From the NCBI GenBank assembly GCA_047495785.1, contig JBLDXI010000024.1, positions 2,108,001 to 2,172,000 of the forward strand: DNA of 64,000 nt. The letters are read 5' to 3'. The translations under genes were made by a program, and so were the position numbers. The notes beneath the pieces were generated by a model that made no database searches, was not told the origin of the DNA, and was given only the letters and a program-made list of their open reading frames with translations. Position 1 is the stretch's first letter. Each line of letters opens with the position of its first letter. Source of the DNA: Lepidodermella squamata (lineage: Eukaryota > Gastrotricha). Of this stretch, positions 31,256-42,955 are shown piece after piece.

Positions 31256-32268
31256 AATTTTTGCACAGCCATCAGAAGCTACTACAAATTTTATTTATTT
31301 TATTTCTTTTTCACCTGTCAATGAGTAAGAATCCTAGCCTTATTGAGACTTATTGAGCCAACTTTCTTCATTCATCCATTCATAAATAGCCAATGCAGTC
31401 CCATTGATTTTCCAAAGAAATGGATGACGAGCAAATTTTCAAAATTCAAATTTTATTCGTTTAATTGTTATTTTATCATTTTTCATCACAGGACCCCAGT
31501 TTCAACCATTAATAAGCTGAGTTTGAAAATGCAAATTTTATTCGTTTTTTCATTTTTTTTATGAAAATTAAATGCGTCTGAAGTTGAGACAAAATTACAG
31601 CCGAAAGCTGTATCGTTTCCGGCCGAAGGCTATCGAAGGCATTTTTGATAAATTCAATTTTCATATTTTATTTATGCATCCAATATCGATTTTTTTTATG
31701 CCAATCGCAATATTGCGCCTTCCTCCTCTCTCACACCATCGGAAATTGTTGCTAATTTAGCCCCGTAATTTTTTACGTCCAGGAATATAGCTCCTCTCAA
31801 GCTATATCGAGTTCTTTTCCTGATTCAGATTTTTCACAAATATTCTTGCCTATAATTTTTGGTCGTACACCAGCGTCGTCGATAATTATTGCGCCCGCTC
31901 ACTCGCACTCGCGCGCGCGGTGATAAAGACGAGAGGATAGGAAATCTGTCTTCTCATTACACACAATAATATTTTGCTTTAGATAGCGAAGGCATGCATG
32001 CCACTCAGCACCACATACTATACAACAATGAAGGAGAAAAATAATTCAATATTTATTATTGATATGAATATGACAGACAGTTGGCTGGTGGTGTGTAGTA
32101 TGCAATTTTAGAATATAAAATCAGGCGCGAATGTTGTGTTTTATTAACCATAAATAAATAACTGCAAAAATACACCGGCAAGCCTATTTTGATTTTTATA
32201 TAATAGTATCTCAAGAACCAAATCGAGCGTATTATTTTTCCTTGAAATTTCAAATTAATATTTTTTCC
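31256..32268. other. Divergent intergenic region between B2 and F1
   Basis: It must hold promoters for both genes, as they diverge. AT-rich, with a CG-rich patch (ACTCGCACTCGCGCGCGCGG, about 31901-31920). No exon seen. Confidence 0.4.
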
Positions 32269-33742
32269 ATGAAAATTAGGCATCCTTCACGTGACCATCG
32301 CATGCGATTTAGTCGCTTCACCCGGATTTTTTTCTTCTTCGCTGTTATAATAGCCGTAATTTACGGGTTGCTACTGACTGTATCAACACGCCGGTTAAAA
32401 TACCGCATCAAAACCGCCCATACACGGGGCTATCCTGATTTCTACGATTCAGAAACCGAAAATTGGTACGACTTCAAAAAATTCCGGAATAATTCGACTA
32501 CGGCAAATGAAATCGACATTGAAAGTCAGGTTTCGGCAATCGTGGCCGCTTTCAACGATAAATACGTCGCGAATGTCCGTAACTGGGTCACGCAGTTGTT
32601 GTCACGTGACTCGGAGGTGATAAATCGTGCGCGCAATAGCTATCACGTTATTCAATACCGATGCGATTCGCAGTTCAAATGCGGCGATTTTAGCCAACGA
32701 CTTCGCGGTCTAGTTGCCGTATTCTACCTCGCCCTACTCAGTGGCGATTCAATTTTCGACATTCAATGGCTGCACCCGGATAGCCTTGATCGGTATTTTT
32801 CGATAAATGCCGATTTCTACGGATTTTCGAGAGATGAAAATCAACTGGAGAAAGCGTTATACGACCGGCAAGATCTCAGTTTTTATGACTGCAGTTTTGT
32901 CGATGATAATCGAAAAATTGAACGCGAATTTATTGCTTTCACTAAGCTCATTAAACGCCATGTGATGACACGGTTACGCCTCAATTCACTGCTGCCTTTA
33001 CAAATCATGCGACAACATTCGAGCTTTCAAACTCAAATCAGGTAGAAAATAAAAATCCTCCTTAATTAATAAAAAAATAATTAAGAATTTATTTAGGGAC
33101 TACAATTTAAAGGAGGTGCCTTTCAATGCCTGGATTTCTGCGGCTCTTCGGTTCATTTTTTCTAATCCTTCGCCTAAAATCTCGCACGAAGTCGACAGAA
33201 CAATCGAAAAAATTGCTCAAAATTCTGCGGAAAAATTCATAAAAATCGGCGTCTATTTTCGTCCCAGCGATAATTTGTTTGAAATTGATTGCTACGCCTC
33301 AGAGGTTCATCAAATTGTTGCGGAAATTTCGAAAGGAGCGAAAGAATCTGCATTGAAATTCGCCCTTTACGTTATTGTCAAGTCGGCGGCTTTGACGGAT
33401 CAATTTCTCTCAAAATTCAACGATATCGTGAGAAATTCCCAGATTTCGAACCTCGTAGATATTTATCCGGCAGAAGGTCATGATAACCGAACGGAAAAAG
33501 AGGATGACGAAGAGGATGAGGAGTCTTTTTCAAACGACTCAGAGAAGAATTCGGCTCTTTTTGTGGACTGGCTAGTTCTGACGAAAATGGACCGGCTGGT
33601 TATAGGCGGCAGTAGTGGTTTCGGCGAAATGGCTGCCCTTTTCTCGCTCAAGCCAACACGCCGATTCCGATCGGTAAATATCGGAAATGTAACGCAAGCG
33701 TGTGATTTCGAAGACTTTAGAACAATCGATCTTAAAACATGA
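32269..33742 (+). CDS. Fucosyltransferase-like type II protein (F1)
   Basis: Exons 32269-33041 and 33097-33742 (55-nt phase-2 intron) give 472 residues. A cytoplasmic tail and an anchor (FFFFAVIIAVIYGLLLTV, residues ~20-38) indicate type II topology. The region CGDFSQRLRGLVAVFYLALL resembles the CG...R..G motif near the start of GT-B fucosyltransferases (FUT8/NodZ and POFUT-type). Further on IKIGVYFRPSDN stands where these enzymes have the HxRR GDP-fucose motif, but here it is degenerate. The C-terminal DWLVLTKMDRLVIGGSSGFG block matches the last conserved motif. An AATAAA is at 33765-33770. The degenerate nucleotide-sugar motif leaves activity uncertain. The next gene begins 136 bp downstream on the same strand. 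Confidence 0.7.
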
Positions 33743-33878
33743 TTTATTCTATTGATTTTGAAGAAATAAATTGTTATTGTTTTTCGAAAAAAATATCGCG
33801 TGGTCAGAAGCACGCGATTCGAATTTTAACGCAATTTTTCTAGTTTCATTCATTTCAAAGATTTTTGTTTCCGAAAAA

Positions 33879-35822
33879 ATGACTCCGAGGAATAACCAAT
33901 TTCTATCGCAAAATCCGGCTTTCAAAAAATGCCTGATAATTATTGCCTGGGCTTTGGCGACCTTTTACTGCCACAATTATGGCAATCAAATTTTTGCAGC
34001 AGTTCGTCACGCTCTGTTGGATTCGACCGATGTGGTGCCGCCATGTCGAGATAGCGTAATTTTGTTCAGCGTATTACTGCTCACCCTGTTTCAAATCGGA
34101 CTCGGTGGAATTTTACTCGCTCAAATCGAAAATCTGGTGAAATTTTGGCGCGAGTTACGCTTGAGTGAACGGCGCAATTTTTTGGCCTCGGAATCGTCGA
34201 TTCTACCGATTTCTGCCTCAATCGAGCCGCGATTCAACAGTTTCTCGGCGCCTTCGACCCCGCACAAGTCGGCGTCATTTGCGACGCTGGTTGACCTGAA
34301 GTCATTCGACCGTGACGATATTACGCATTTCTCACCTCAAACGATTCAGCACAGCTTCTCTGTTTCGGCGCTCAACTCGGCGGATTCGACTAGAATTTCA
34401 CTGAGGTTGCAATGTAACATGGCTTTGATGCATCTCTTCGGCACGCTGGCGACTAATGGAGCAATCGCTTATTCAGGGCCAGTCCTTACTTTTGCGATCA
34501 AATCGATGGAGCCGTTGATTAGCTCGATTATTTCGGCTCTGATTTGGCGCAACTACAACGCAGTTGAGATGCGTGGGTTATGTCTGCTGCCGGTCATGAT
34601 GTAAGAAAAATTTACATTATAATATACATCGGGTCCCTCGAGGAACACAAGCAAAGAAAATACACGGAAAAAGGTTCAGAAACTCTAAAATGAGTGGCCA
34701 AGTCACATCTCATGGCCAGAAAATTGTTAAACAAAATTCAAAAAATCACGGGAATAGTAATCAGTGTGGCTCTTTTTATGGGATTTCAAACTCCCGGAGA
34801 AGTTTGCTCCAACCGGGTAAAATACCGAAAAATACCAAACCAGTTACCATCGGGTTTTCCCGGTTTTCTCAGGAAATATTTTATTTCTTCGGTTAAATCG
34901 GTTAATAAAGCATTTAACTTGTTAATGTGATTAAAAAGATCCGGAGAAATTGGGTAAAACCGGTTAAAATACCGAAAATTACCGAACCAGTTACCATCGG
35001 GTTTTTCCGGGTTTTCTCCGGGAAATTTCGGGTAAATCGTGGATGAAAGGTGAAATATTCACTCGGTAGGTTAATTTAAAAAAGTAGCTGCATTTCCTAA
35101 AAACAAATTGCAAAATTTTTTAAAATAGTTGCGAAATTAATTGGTTATTTATAAGTTATTTATTAAATTATTATTTTGATGTGAAATCAAAAAATTATCA
35201 TTAATTTCTGACTAGTTGATTTATTCTTTCTCTTAGAATTGGAGCAATCGGAGCAAGTTGCCGTTTGGCTGATCTGACCCTCCCACTTATGGGCGGAATT
35301 GCAATGGCTTTTGCTTCAAACGTTTTCTTCGCATTTCGCGACCTAGCCTTGAAAAAAGCCGCAATTCGCGATGGGCAAAGCTACGCATCGCTCACGTCTC
35401 GTCTCCACATCACCGCGTTGATGTCAGTTTCAGCTATGATGCTGCTGGTCTGGCTGGTCCTAGGTCACGTGACCTATCAACCCAACGTAGCTTTTTACTA
35501 TTTCACAGCTAACGGAGGGTCAGAAGCGTTGGTTAAAAGCGTGCTATCCGGCCTGTTGCATTTCGCGTCTTCTGTCATCGGAATCCTATTAGTCACCCTG
35601 TCGATGGGTTCGAAATCAATTTTCGAAAAAATCAGCCATCAGCCTAATTACTCGATCACGGCGCCGACGGTGTGGCAAAAAACGGCTGGGTTAATTGCTG
35701 GTCTGGCGGTTTTTGCGGCTTTTATTGCCGTCCAAGCGATGAAAAGCCCAATTACATTGCAAAGCCTAGCTTTCGGGCTGATTTACATTATCGGATTCGC
35801 TCTATTTATTTCGAGGCAATAA
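33879..35822 (+). CDS. SLC35/TPT-like nucleotide-sugar transporter
   Basis: Exons 33879-34600 and 35237-35822 join across a 636-nt intron to 435 residues. The frame is open upstream to 33771, but the ATG at 33879 is the better start. About nine to ten hydrophobic segments are visible. The segment NGAIAYSGPVLTFAIKSMEP and the following LISSIISALIW match the conserved TPT/SLC35 pattern in which a Lys sits in the TM with S.EP (KSMEP). A Ser-rich hydrophilic loop (residues ~90-165) interrupts the first half. Such carriers exchange nucleotide sugars across Golgi membranes. Its position between two fucosyltransferase-like genes suggests GDP-fucose or a related donor, which is inference. The intron holds two copies of a dispersed repeat. 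Confidence 0.75.
34791..34880 (+). repeat. Dispersed ACCGGTT/ATACCGAAAATTACCG repeat, copy b
   Basis: CTCCCGGAGAAGTTTGCTCC, then AACCGGGTAAAATACCGAAA and CAGTTACCATCGGGTTTTCC. It is inside the SLC35-like intron, followed by another copy 60 bp on. Confidence 0.65.
34941..35040 (+). repeat. Dispersed ACCGGTT/ATACCGAAAATTACCG repeat, copy c
   Basis: Second tandem-like copy in the same intron: CCGGAGAAATTGGGTAAAAC, then ATACCGAAAATTACCGAACC and GTTACCATCGGG. Confidence 0.65.
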
Positions 35823-36030
35823 AACGAGAATTATTGAAGTTGCTATTGACGCATCTTATACCATTGTCTCATAATACAATCAATGGAGCTATTTTAGAGC
35901 TTCCGCTCATGAATATTCATCAAATCAATGCTTGGATCCTATATACAAGTATGATAAGACCAGACATACACATTGAAGTTTTTGCCGCTTGGCACCTGGT
36001 CTGAGCTTTTAAGGCGCACTAGATCTCATA

Positions 36031-38490
36031 ATGAAAAAGATTTATTATTATTACCTATACAAAATGAGCGTATCCAGGCGAGCCTTACCTTCGAATTACC
36101 GGACCCTAGGCTTAACAGCTTGTGGCCTAATTTTATTTTGCGGTCTGTATTTCTCTGGAAACGGCCAGAATTCAGCAACGAAACATGTCGATACAGCTCA
36201 TTTGATATCGCATAATTCAGACCATGCCGAGGTTAAGGAGGTCATCAAAACAGAGAGCAAGATTCCCAGTTTTAAATACTGGTGGCAGCCGAAGCCTATG
36301 CATGAAAAATTCAACTCTGATGTTGATGAGTTGGTGCTGTCATTGGAGAACAATTACGTAACCAGTATGCGAAACGACCTGCTCAATCGGCGGCTGGCGA
36401 AAACGCGAAAAGTCGTCGTTTACGCGTGCGATCGCAATCACGTCGTTAATGTGAGAAAATCTATTATAGTTTAATTCTTTGAAATTAATGAGTACCTTGC
36501 TGAAAAAGCGCAGAGAATCCTCAAGTATGAATTCCTCAAATTACTTGAAAATTAGCATTTTTTATTAATTTTTTATTCCATGCTTCCAAAGCTTTATTTG
36601 AGGCGATTAAAGGTGGGCAAGGTGGTAACCGATTCTTCTGCAAAGTTTCAGAATTTTTCAATTTTCCCCCGACTTTCGATGCATTTTTGACAATTTTTGA
36701 AGCTCTGAGATTTGCCTCTTAAATTTTTTTACAATTCAAAAAATGCAACAAAATTTCCGAAAAATTCCAAAAAAATTAGCAATAGTTTTATTTATTCAAA
36801 ATTGTTTTACTTTAATTGTTGAAATAAATTTAATTTTGTTCAGCAAATAGGTTGCGGAACTTGGATCGAACGAGTTCAAGGCATGATATCTGCATTCTAC
36901 CTCGCTGTGGCAAACGAAGCTGTATTTTTGATACAGAGCTCATATCCCGACAATTTCGAAGCGTATTTCGAAAACCTATTCGCTCCTTCAGTCGTGCGTG
37001 AAGTAATAACAAACGCTGGCAAAAGCTTCTCCGACTACGTTGACGGCGATCACGTGATATTCAAAGGCAAAAATCCGGTTGATTTTATCAAAGCAAAACA
37101 AGTTACGAGGATGAAAGTGCGATCGCTCGAACATTTCGATAAATTACTCAATCGAACGCGAAAGGGCGTGTCGTGGCGGTTGAAATTCGCCAACCGTGAC
37201 GTCATGCTAAGCGCGGCGTTACGGCTAATTTTCGTCAAGCAAATGACGTCGAAAATGTCATCGCTCGTACAATCTTACCTGGAGCAGATGAATCGATTAG
37301 GGCAGGAGAATGTGTTCCGATTAGGAATTCACATTAGATTTGGTCGCATGGAATGGGGCGAACAGGATAGGATCACTTTCGGCCAAATTGACTGCTTAAT
37401 TCATGAGGCGACGGCAATTTCCGGCCAGTTGGCTGGTCTATCTTCAAAAATGCGACATTTCCAACATTCCCTGGGTAAGTATTTATATATTTTAAAAATT
37501 GGAAAGTTTGGCAAAATTATTCAGAAAAAATGGGCCGAAATTAAGTACCAATTAAGTACCAATTAAGGCGCTCACCTTAAAATGTGAGGCTTCGGCACAA
37601 GATTTCTTAAAATATAGCTTTCTGAGTATTCTGTCTGATGAAAAAATTTGTCTCTCTCCAAAAATAGGATATTAATTATCAATTTTTGCAAACAATGCAA
37701 CGATTATCTCATTGAACACCATCGCGTCAGGATGGCCGAGCGGTCTAAGGCGCCAGACTCAAGATCTGGTCCTCGAAAGAGGGCGTGGGTTCGAACCCCA
37801 CTTCTGACAACATTTTTCGCAATTTCCAACAATTTTTTTTATCAAGTCTTACAAAAAATAGAGTGATCAGTTCTCGAAAAAAGTGCCAACTGGAGGCATC
37901 GGGGATTGAACCCGAGACCTTCACAATGCGAATGAGACGCTCTACCACTGAGCTATGCCCCCTAGGCTACAAGATAAAGCTTAAATGGTAACCATAATTA
38001 TCAAAAGATTGAGCCAAATGGACATCCTTAATTTAAAATTTTGAGGCTTTAGCACTATACTTCCCAAAATATTTTTCTCGAATTTTACTTCTGATAGAAA
38101 ATTGCAAACACCAGGGTCCTAGATGCTCGTTTTTCACTATTATATGCATTTTTAGCTATTTTTGTGGCATCTGATTCGCAAGATGCAGCCGAATATGCTG
38201 TCGAAGAATTCGGAAAACGAGGAGCCGCTGCCTTTATAATTCCCGGCCAACCGACAAATTTCGATAAAAGCGATTTCGGGTCAAATAAAGACGACATGTG
38301 GGCGCTGAATTCAAAAACCTTCGCCGACTGGCTGCTTCTCGGTGAAATGGACGCTTTGCTAATGTCGCCGGGGCCAAGTTTATTCGGTGAAACCGCAATG
38401 TTGATGAAAGGGAAACCAGCTATGAAACTCATCCTTAATCCTGAAGACATTTGCAAATTCCAAAATGTATCGATTAATGCTTTCCAATAA
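36031..38490 (+). CDS. Fucosyltransferase-like type II protein (F2)
   Basis: Exons 36031-36450, 36844-37474 and 38156-38490 give 461 residues (a second ATG at 36064 would remove 11). The anchor lies at residues ~24-42 (LGLTACGLILFCGLYFSG). The GCGTWIERVQGMISAFYLAV region and FRLGIHIRFGRMEWG match the fucosyltransferase motifs better than in F1, with a basic HIR motif retained. The C-terminus has DWLLLGEMDALLMSPGPSLF. It follows the SLC35-like gene by 208 bp. The second intron (37475-38155) houses tRNA cassette 4. The stop codon lies only 8 bp from that of the convergent B3 gene, so the 3' UTRs must overlap. Confidence 0.72.
37726..37809 (+). tRNA. tRNA-Leu (CAA), cassette 4
   Basis: Intact 84-nt copy, anticodon CAA, within intron 2 of F2 and on the same strand as it. 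Confidence 0.93.
37891..37962 (-). tRNA. tRNA-Ala (CGC), cassette 4
   Basis: Intact 72-nt copy with G3:U70 and anticodon CGC, convergent with the tRNA-Leu, in the intron of F2 on the opposite strand. Confidence 0.93.
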
Positions 38491-38498
38491 AAATTTTA

Positions 38499-40679
38499 TC
38501 ATAATTTATTTAATAGCATTTTTTGAAAATTATTCGAATATTCTACCAAGGAGCAGTACAAACATAAGATATCCTTATTATTCTCCTTAGTTTCATTTCG
38601 GTCTGATTTTCCAAAGGCTGCTCTGACGTGTTCCGACAATTTGAAAGGATGAGTTATTATAAAACGAGTGGCATCATAATCTTGATAGGTCGTATTTCGC
38701 CGCCAGCCGCCATACTCGTCTTTGTAGTAGCCAACCCAGCCGTCATTAGGTACGATCCGCAACGAAGAAGGGTCCAGACAGCCGTAGTAGACGAGAGGCC
38801 CGGCAATTTCTTGCCAAACGCGTAATTTCCGCGTCATTTCGAACATTGGTAGTATCAAGTCGAAGTCTTCCTTTGTGACGTAGAGAAAATCAACCAGGCC
38901 GCCGATAGCTCGCCTTCGGCCCATTGTTGCCGTTTGCAGAGTTGACCAACATTTAGAGTGCAAGGTAGAATTTCGCGCTTTATACTCCAATTCCTGTAAA
39001 TTTCATTTTGAGTGAATCAAATGGCCATTTTCAATTATCAAAAAATTTTCAAAAAAATTGTTAACCTTAAACATGGTACTCAAAATGAGGTGCAAAGTGT
39101 AAGTCCTAACCCTACATATAAGGTTCCAATTAGGTTCCAATTAAGGTTCCAGCTAAATCTGAGACTCCAGAGATTACCCTAAAATGAGGTTTTTCGAATT
39201 TCATTTCCTAATATTATAGAATCTTCAAATGGTTTTATATTAATTTTCAAGCCATTTTGAAGAATTTAAAAAAAATTGGAATTTTTTTGATATTAAGAAA
39301 TTTCAATTAGTAGTGAATTATTCATTTTTTAAGGTTTTCTAGCCGACTTGACCCCTCAATCCTAGGCTACTATTAGTGATCGGCGATTATAAGCGACTGT
39401 GTTACTCGTTGGATATTGGAAAAAATGAGGTAAATGCGAATTATGCGCATGATTTGATCTGAACTTTCGGCAAAGTCGTTAGAAATTCCATGTATCGATT
39501 TTACAAATCAGTGATTTTTGCGATGTCAACAGTCTTGGATCAATTTGTTATGACATCGACCAAGTTGCTCGGTAATTCAGCTCAATAAAATACTTGGAAC
39601 CACTGATTTTCCGCTGAGTTTTAAATTATTTTCGGGAATTCGTCGATTTCCTATCGCCATTCGATTTATTGATCGAGCATTGGAATTTTTTATTGATTTT
39701 CTAAATTTGCTGCTTAATCAGAACGGCTGAGCTAAACAATTTCATGATTTGAAAATTTTCTAGACAATTTTTTCAGAATTTCTGTATTTCTTACCTCGAA
39801 ATAGCGCAGCACCGGAAATTTGTATTGTTTTGGGTAGTAGAGCCACGGATTTATCGAAGAGCAAGGCCCGTCACTCAGGCCGTTCAAATCCTCACTACAA
39901 GCCTTCAGTGTATCAATATCGTAAACAACAATAGGCGACAGAATGTGGCTTTTCGCTAGATTCAGGTGAAAAGTTGTAAACTGATCTTCCTGGAAAAGGC
40001 GCCAATAATTGAACATCACATCGTCATGAAGCAGCAAAACGCCGGTGAGCTTGTCGTAGAAATCTGTATTTTCCACCGATTTCACGGCTAAATTGATACA
40101 GTAGTAAACGCCCTCCCCTCGTTCGGCCAACAACGGCCTCTGATCCGCCTCGTAATCGAGGTAAAACTGCGAGAAAATATCCGCCCGATAGCGGCCCCAA
40201 TATCGCTGAATTTCGGTGCGAAACAGCATTCTGCTAGGCCCGCAAAATCGAGTTTGAGCAAATAGCGGGCTGTACATGGCGTGGACAAGTGGAGCTGTTG
40301 CCGAGTTTTTAGCGTTGTTGTACACAATGATGAGCAAAGTAGATTGGCGTAGTTGATCCGCAAATTTTGACTGAGCTTCGGACAACTTTTTCGGAATTGG
40401 AGGCGGGATGTGCTCTGGTTTTTGAGGACACTCTGTCAGTTTTCTGCGTAATTTATCTGTAAAATCAGCTCGAATGCCTGGAATTAGGCTGTTCAATGGC
40501 GAAGATGACGGTAATTGCTTCAATTTCGGAGTAGTTGAGGCGTTAGTTGGAGGTTTTTTTGCGGGCTCATCTGTTGTAGTCACCCTAATATTATTCGACC
40601 ATCTCCAGAGTGCGATAAGGGCGAAATTGCAAATTAAACCGAGAGTAAGAGTTGGAGATATTGCTCCGCTAAATTTCAT
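38499..40679 (-). CDS. Putative type II Golgi-type protein, family B copy 3 (B3)
   Basis: Exons 39795-40679 and 38499-38993 join (801-nt intron) to 459 residues. The anchor is at residues ~10-26. A Pro/Ser/Thr-rich stem follows, then STLLIIVYNNAKNSATAPLV, YSPLFAQTRFCGPS, GVLLLHDDVMFNYW (paired Asp at about residue 219), GGLVDFLYV and RFIITHPFKLS. The first intron sits at the same place as in B1 and B2, but the second intron of those genes is absent: the sequence reads straight through GWVGYYKDEYGGWRRN. It converges with F2. An enzymatic role is inferred as for B1. Confidence 0.78.
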
Positions 40680-41094
40680 TGGCTAATATTCCTTCATTTT
40701 TCAGGGTCAAAAATGCGAATAAGTTATAACTTTACATTAACAGCATGTTAGCCACTTATTTATTTCACCATGCCCTCTTTTCATGCTCGCTTCGCCTTTC
40801 AGGACGTCCGTCAATGGCGTGGGATTTTAAAATAGATAACGAGACCGAGTAGCAGTCGTAAATAATACCCCATTGATGTTAATGCCATTGAACCTAGAAA
40901 ATTGCCTAAAATTCGATCCGAAAATTGGTAACCGCTCACTCTACATCAAAATTAAACGATGAGGCATTCAAATAATATTTTCCTTTTTTGAATGTTCAAA
41001 TGGAATAGAAATAAGCAATGTGGCAGTGAAATTGAAATTTGAAGAAGATGATTTTTCTGAAAATTGCGTTGTTTATTTCTGGACTAAAAATGTA
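40680..41094. other. Intergenic region between MADF-like gene and B3
   Basis: 5' flank of B3 (minus strand) and 3' flank of the MADF-like gene. No exon. Confidence 0.4.
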
Positions 41095-42326
41095 TCACTT
41101 CAACATCATTTCACGGCTTCGCTTTCTAGCTCGAATAATAGCTTCTTCGACCTCGATTTTTAAATCCAGCGCGATGTCAGGACTAGTCGTTTGAATTACA
41201 TCATTCAACAGGATGCAAACTGGGTCAGCGCTGGATAACAGCTGACTTTGCGGCTGCTGAGCCGCTGTCTGAGCCTGCGCCAGCGCCGCGTCCTTTTTCA
41301 TTTGCTTCATCACCAGCTCAGCCAATAGACTAGTTCCCTGCTCGACAACACCGTAATCATGGCCATTCGTCCTATTATTTCCAGTTGACTCGCGCGTATG
41401 GTGGCTTGCTACTGATGGCGCAGGCAAGATGTCGGGATTTCGCTCGGGATTCACCGAATTTTGCGAGGAAATAGGCAGGTCAAATCGGTTATTTCCGGTT
41501 CCTGAATGGGGCGAACTGGGCCCGCCGCCCTCTGATAAGTCAGGCCAGGAAGAACTTTCGTTGTCCGAGTCCAAATTTACATAAATTTCACCGCCAGAAT
41601 TAGTCATCAGAGACCTAAAAAAATAGGAAAAATTCAATAAAAAGCTTAAAAATATTCAAAATTATTCAATTTCAATTTTAATTACCGCAGGCGGAAAAGA
41701 GGTCAAGCGAATTTTGTTTTTTTTTATATTTAGTGGCAAGTTTGCAAATTCACGAAGCAGCAGAAGCATTTGAAGGAAGCTTTCTGGAAAAATTCTGAAA
41801 ATTCAGGTAAAATTTGTAAAATATCCAAAAAATGCAGACTTATAAGAAATTACCCTCCCAACATTGCCCCGAAATATCACAATTTTCGGATTTAAAACTG
41901 ATTTTTAATAATAAAAAATATGGTTTTGTCCCAAATTACCTCACTTCACCAAAAAATATGGAAAAATAGGTAAAAAATTGTAACTCACTGGTCTCTGACG
42001 ATGACGGGATCTAAAAAGGACATTGCCTTTTTATGCCGCCACTCCTTCTGGCGCCTTCGCCTCATTCGAAACGCATCTGTCTGTTCACCTTCGGGCAGTT
42101 TTTTCGGCGCAATTTGCCGTTGTGTGTAGTAATTTTTCAGGCCGTCCCACTTTTGCCGCGCCGTTTTGCCATCCTCGAGATGCAACCGCTGGGCTATATC
42201 AGCCCAGGCTAGGTCAACTTTGTCGATCCGGCGATGATCAGGATCGGCTGGGTCCCATAACAGGCCTCGTTCTCGCACCAATTCGATCAATTTCGCCTTC
42301 TCAGGGTCGGACAGTTTTTCTCGCAT
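41095..42326 (-). CDS. MADF/Myb-like DNA-binding protein
   Basis: Exons 41989-42326 and 41095-41614 (374-nt intron, phase 2) join to 285 residues. Residues ~5-95 form a MADF-like (Myb/SANT-related) domain: LIELVRERGLLWDPADPDHR, VDLAWADIAQRL and ARQKWDGLKNYYTQR, with the spaced Trp residues typical of the fold. A Ser/Asn/Pro-rich middle follows. The C-terminal stretch (DPVCILLNDVIQ, then LKIEVEEAIIRARKRSREMM) resembles a BESS-type interaction helix pair. Proteins of this type bind DNA as nuclear regulators. It is the only non-glycan gene inside the carbohydrate block. A transposase-derived origin is possible for MADF proteins but not visible here. Confidence 0.7.
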
Positions 42327-42955
42327 TTTCGCGAAGAAATTCTTTGGTTGTAACTGAGTTTCGCAAAGGCTTTTCTGTTTAAAATATACGTACGCAGCCT
42401 TGTATGTTTCTACGTAAGAAGTTGGGTATAGAACGCATAAAGATAAAGCATTCAGAATAATATAATATGAAAGAGCCCCCTGCTAGAATATTACAGCAGC
42501 GCGCGCTTATCTTCACATTCTATTCATGAGGCCGCGAATTTTGTTTACACGCGAACATATTTGCTATAAAATATACTTCTTACTTTTATAATACGACCGC
42601 TTGATATATTATTATTATTATTATATGCTGTGCAGAAAGATATGAAAAATAATGCGTGTGTGTGTGCGTGCTTATCTTTTATGTTCTATGCTCGCGCAGT
42701 TGTAGAAGCCGGGTCGAATATTTTAAGCATATGGTTGGAAACGAGAGACGGAAATCGATCGACTTCTTTCTAAAGCTGCTTCTAAATTTAGTAGCTCGTA
42801 ATAGGAGAGTAAAAAATGTATTAAACAACATCTTCCGTCAAACAATTCTTTGAAGATCCAAAAGCGCAAATTTATAAAAAATCCTCCTTAATAATTAAAA
42901 AATGCGATTTATTGTTCAGCACCTTTAAAAATTATAAACACCGAAAAAATACAAT
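42327..42955. other. Intergenic region with simple repeats
   Basis: 5' flank of the MADF-like gene and 3' flank of the sulfotransferase gene. An ATT trinucleotide run (about 42607-42626) and a GT run (42655-42670) are present. No exon. Confidence 0.4.
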
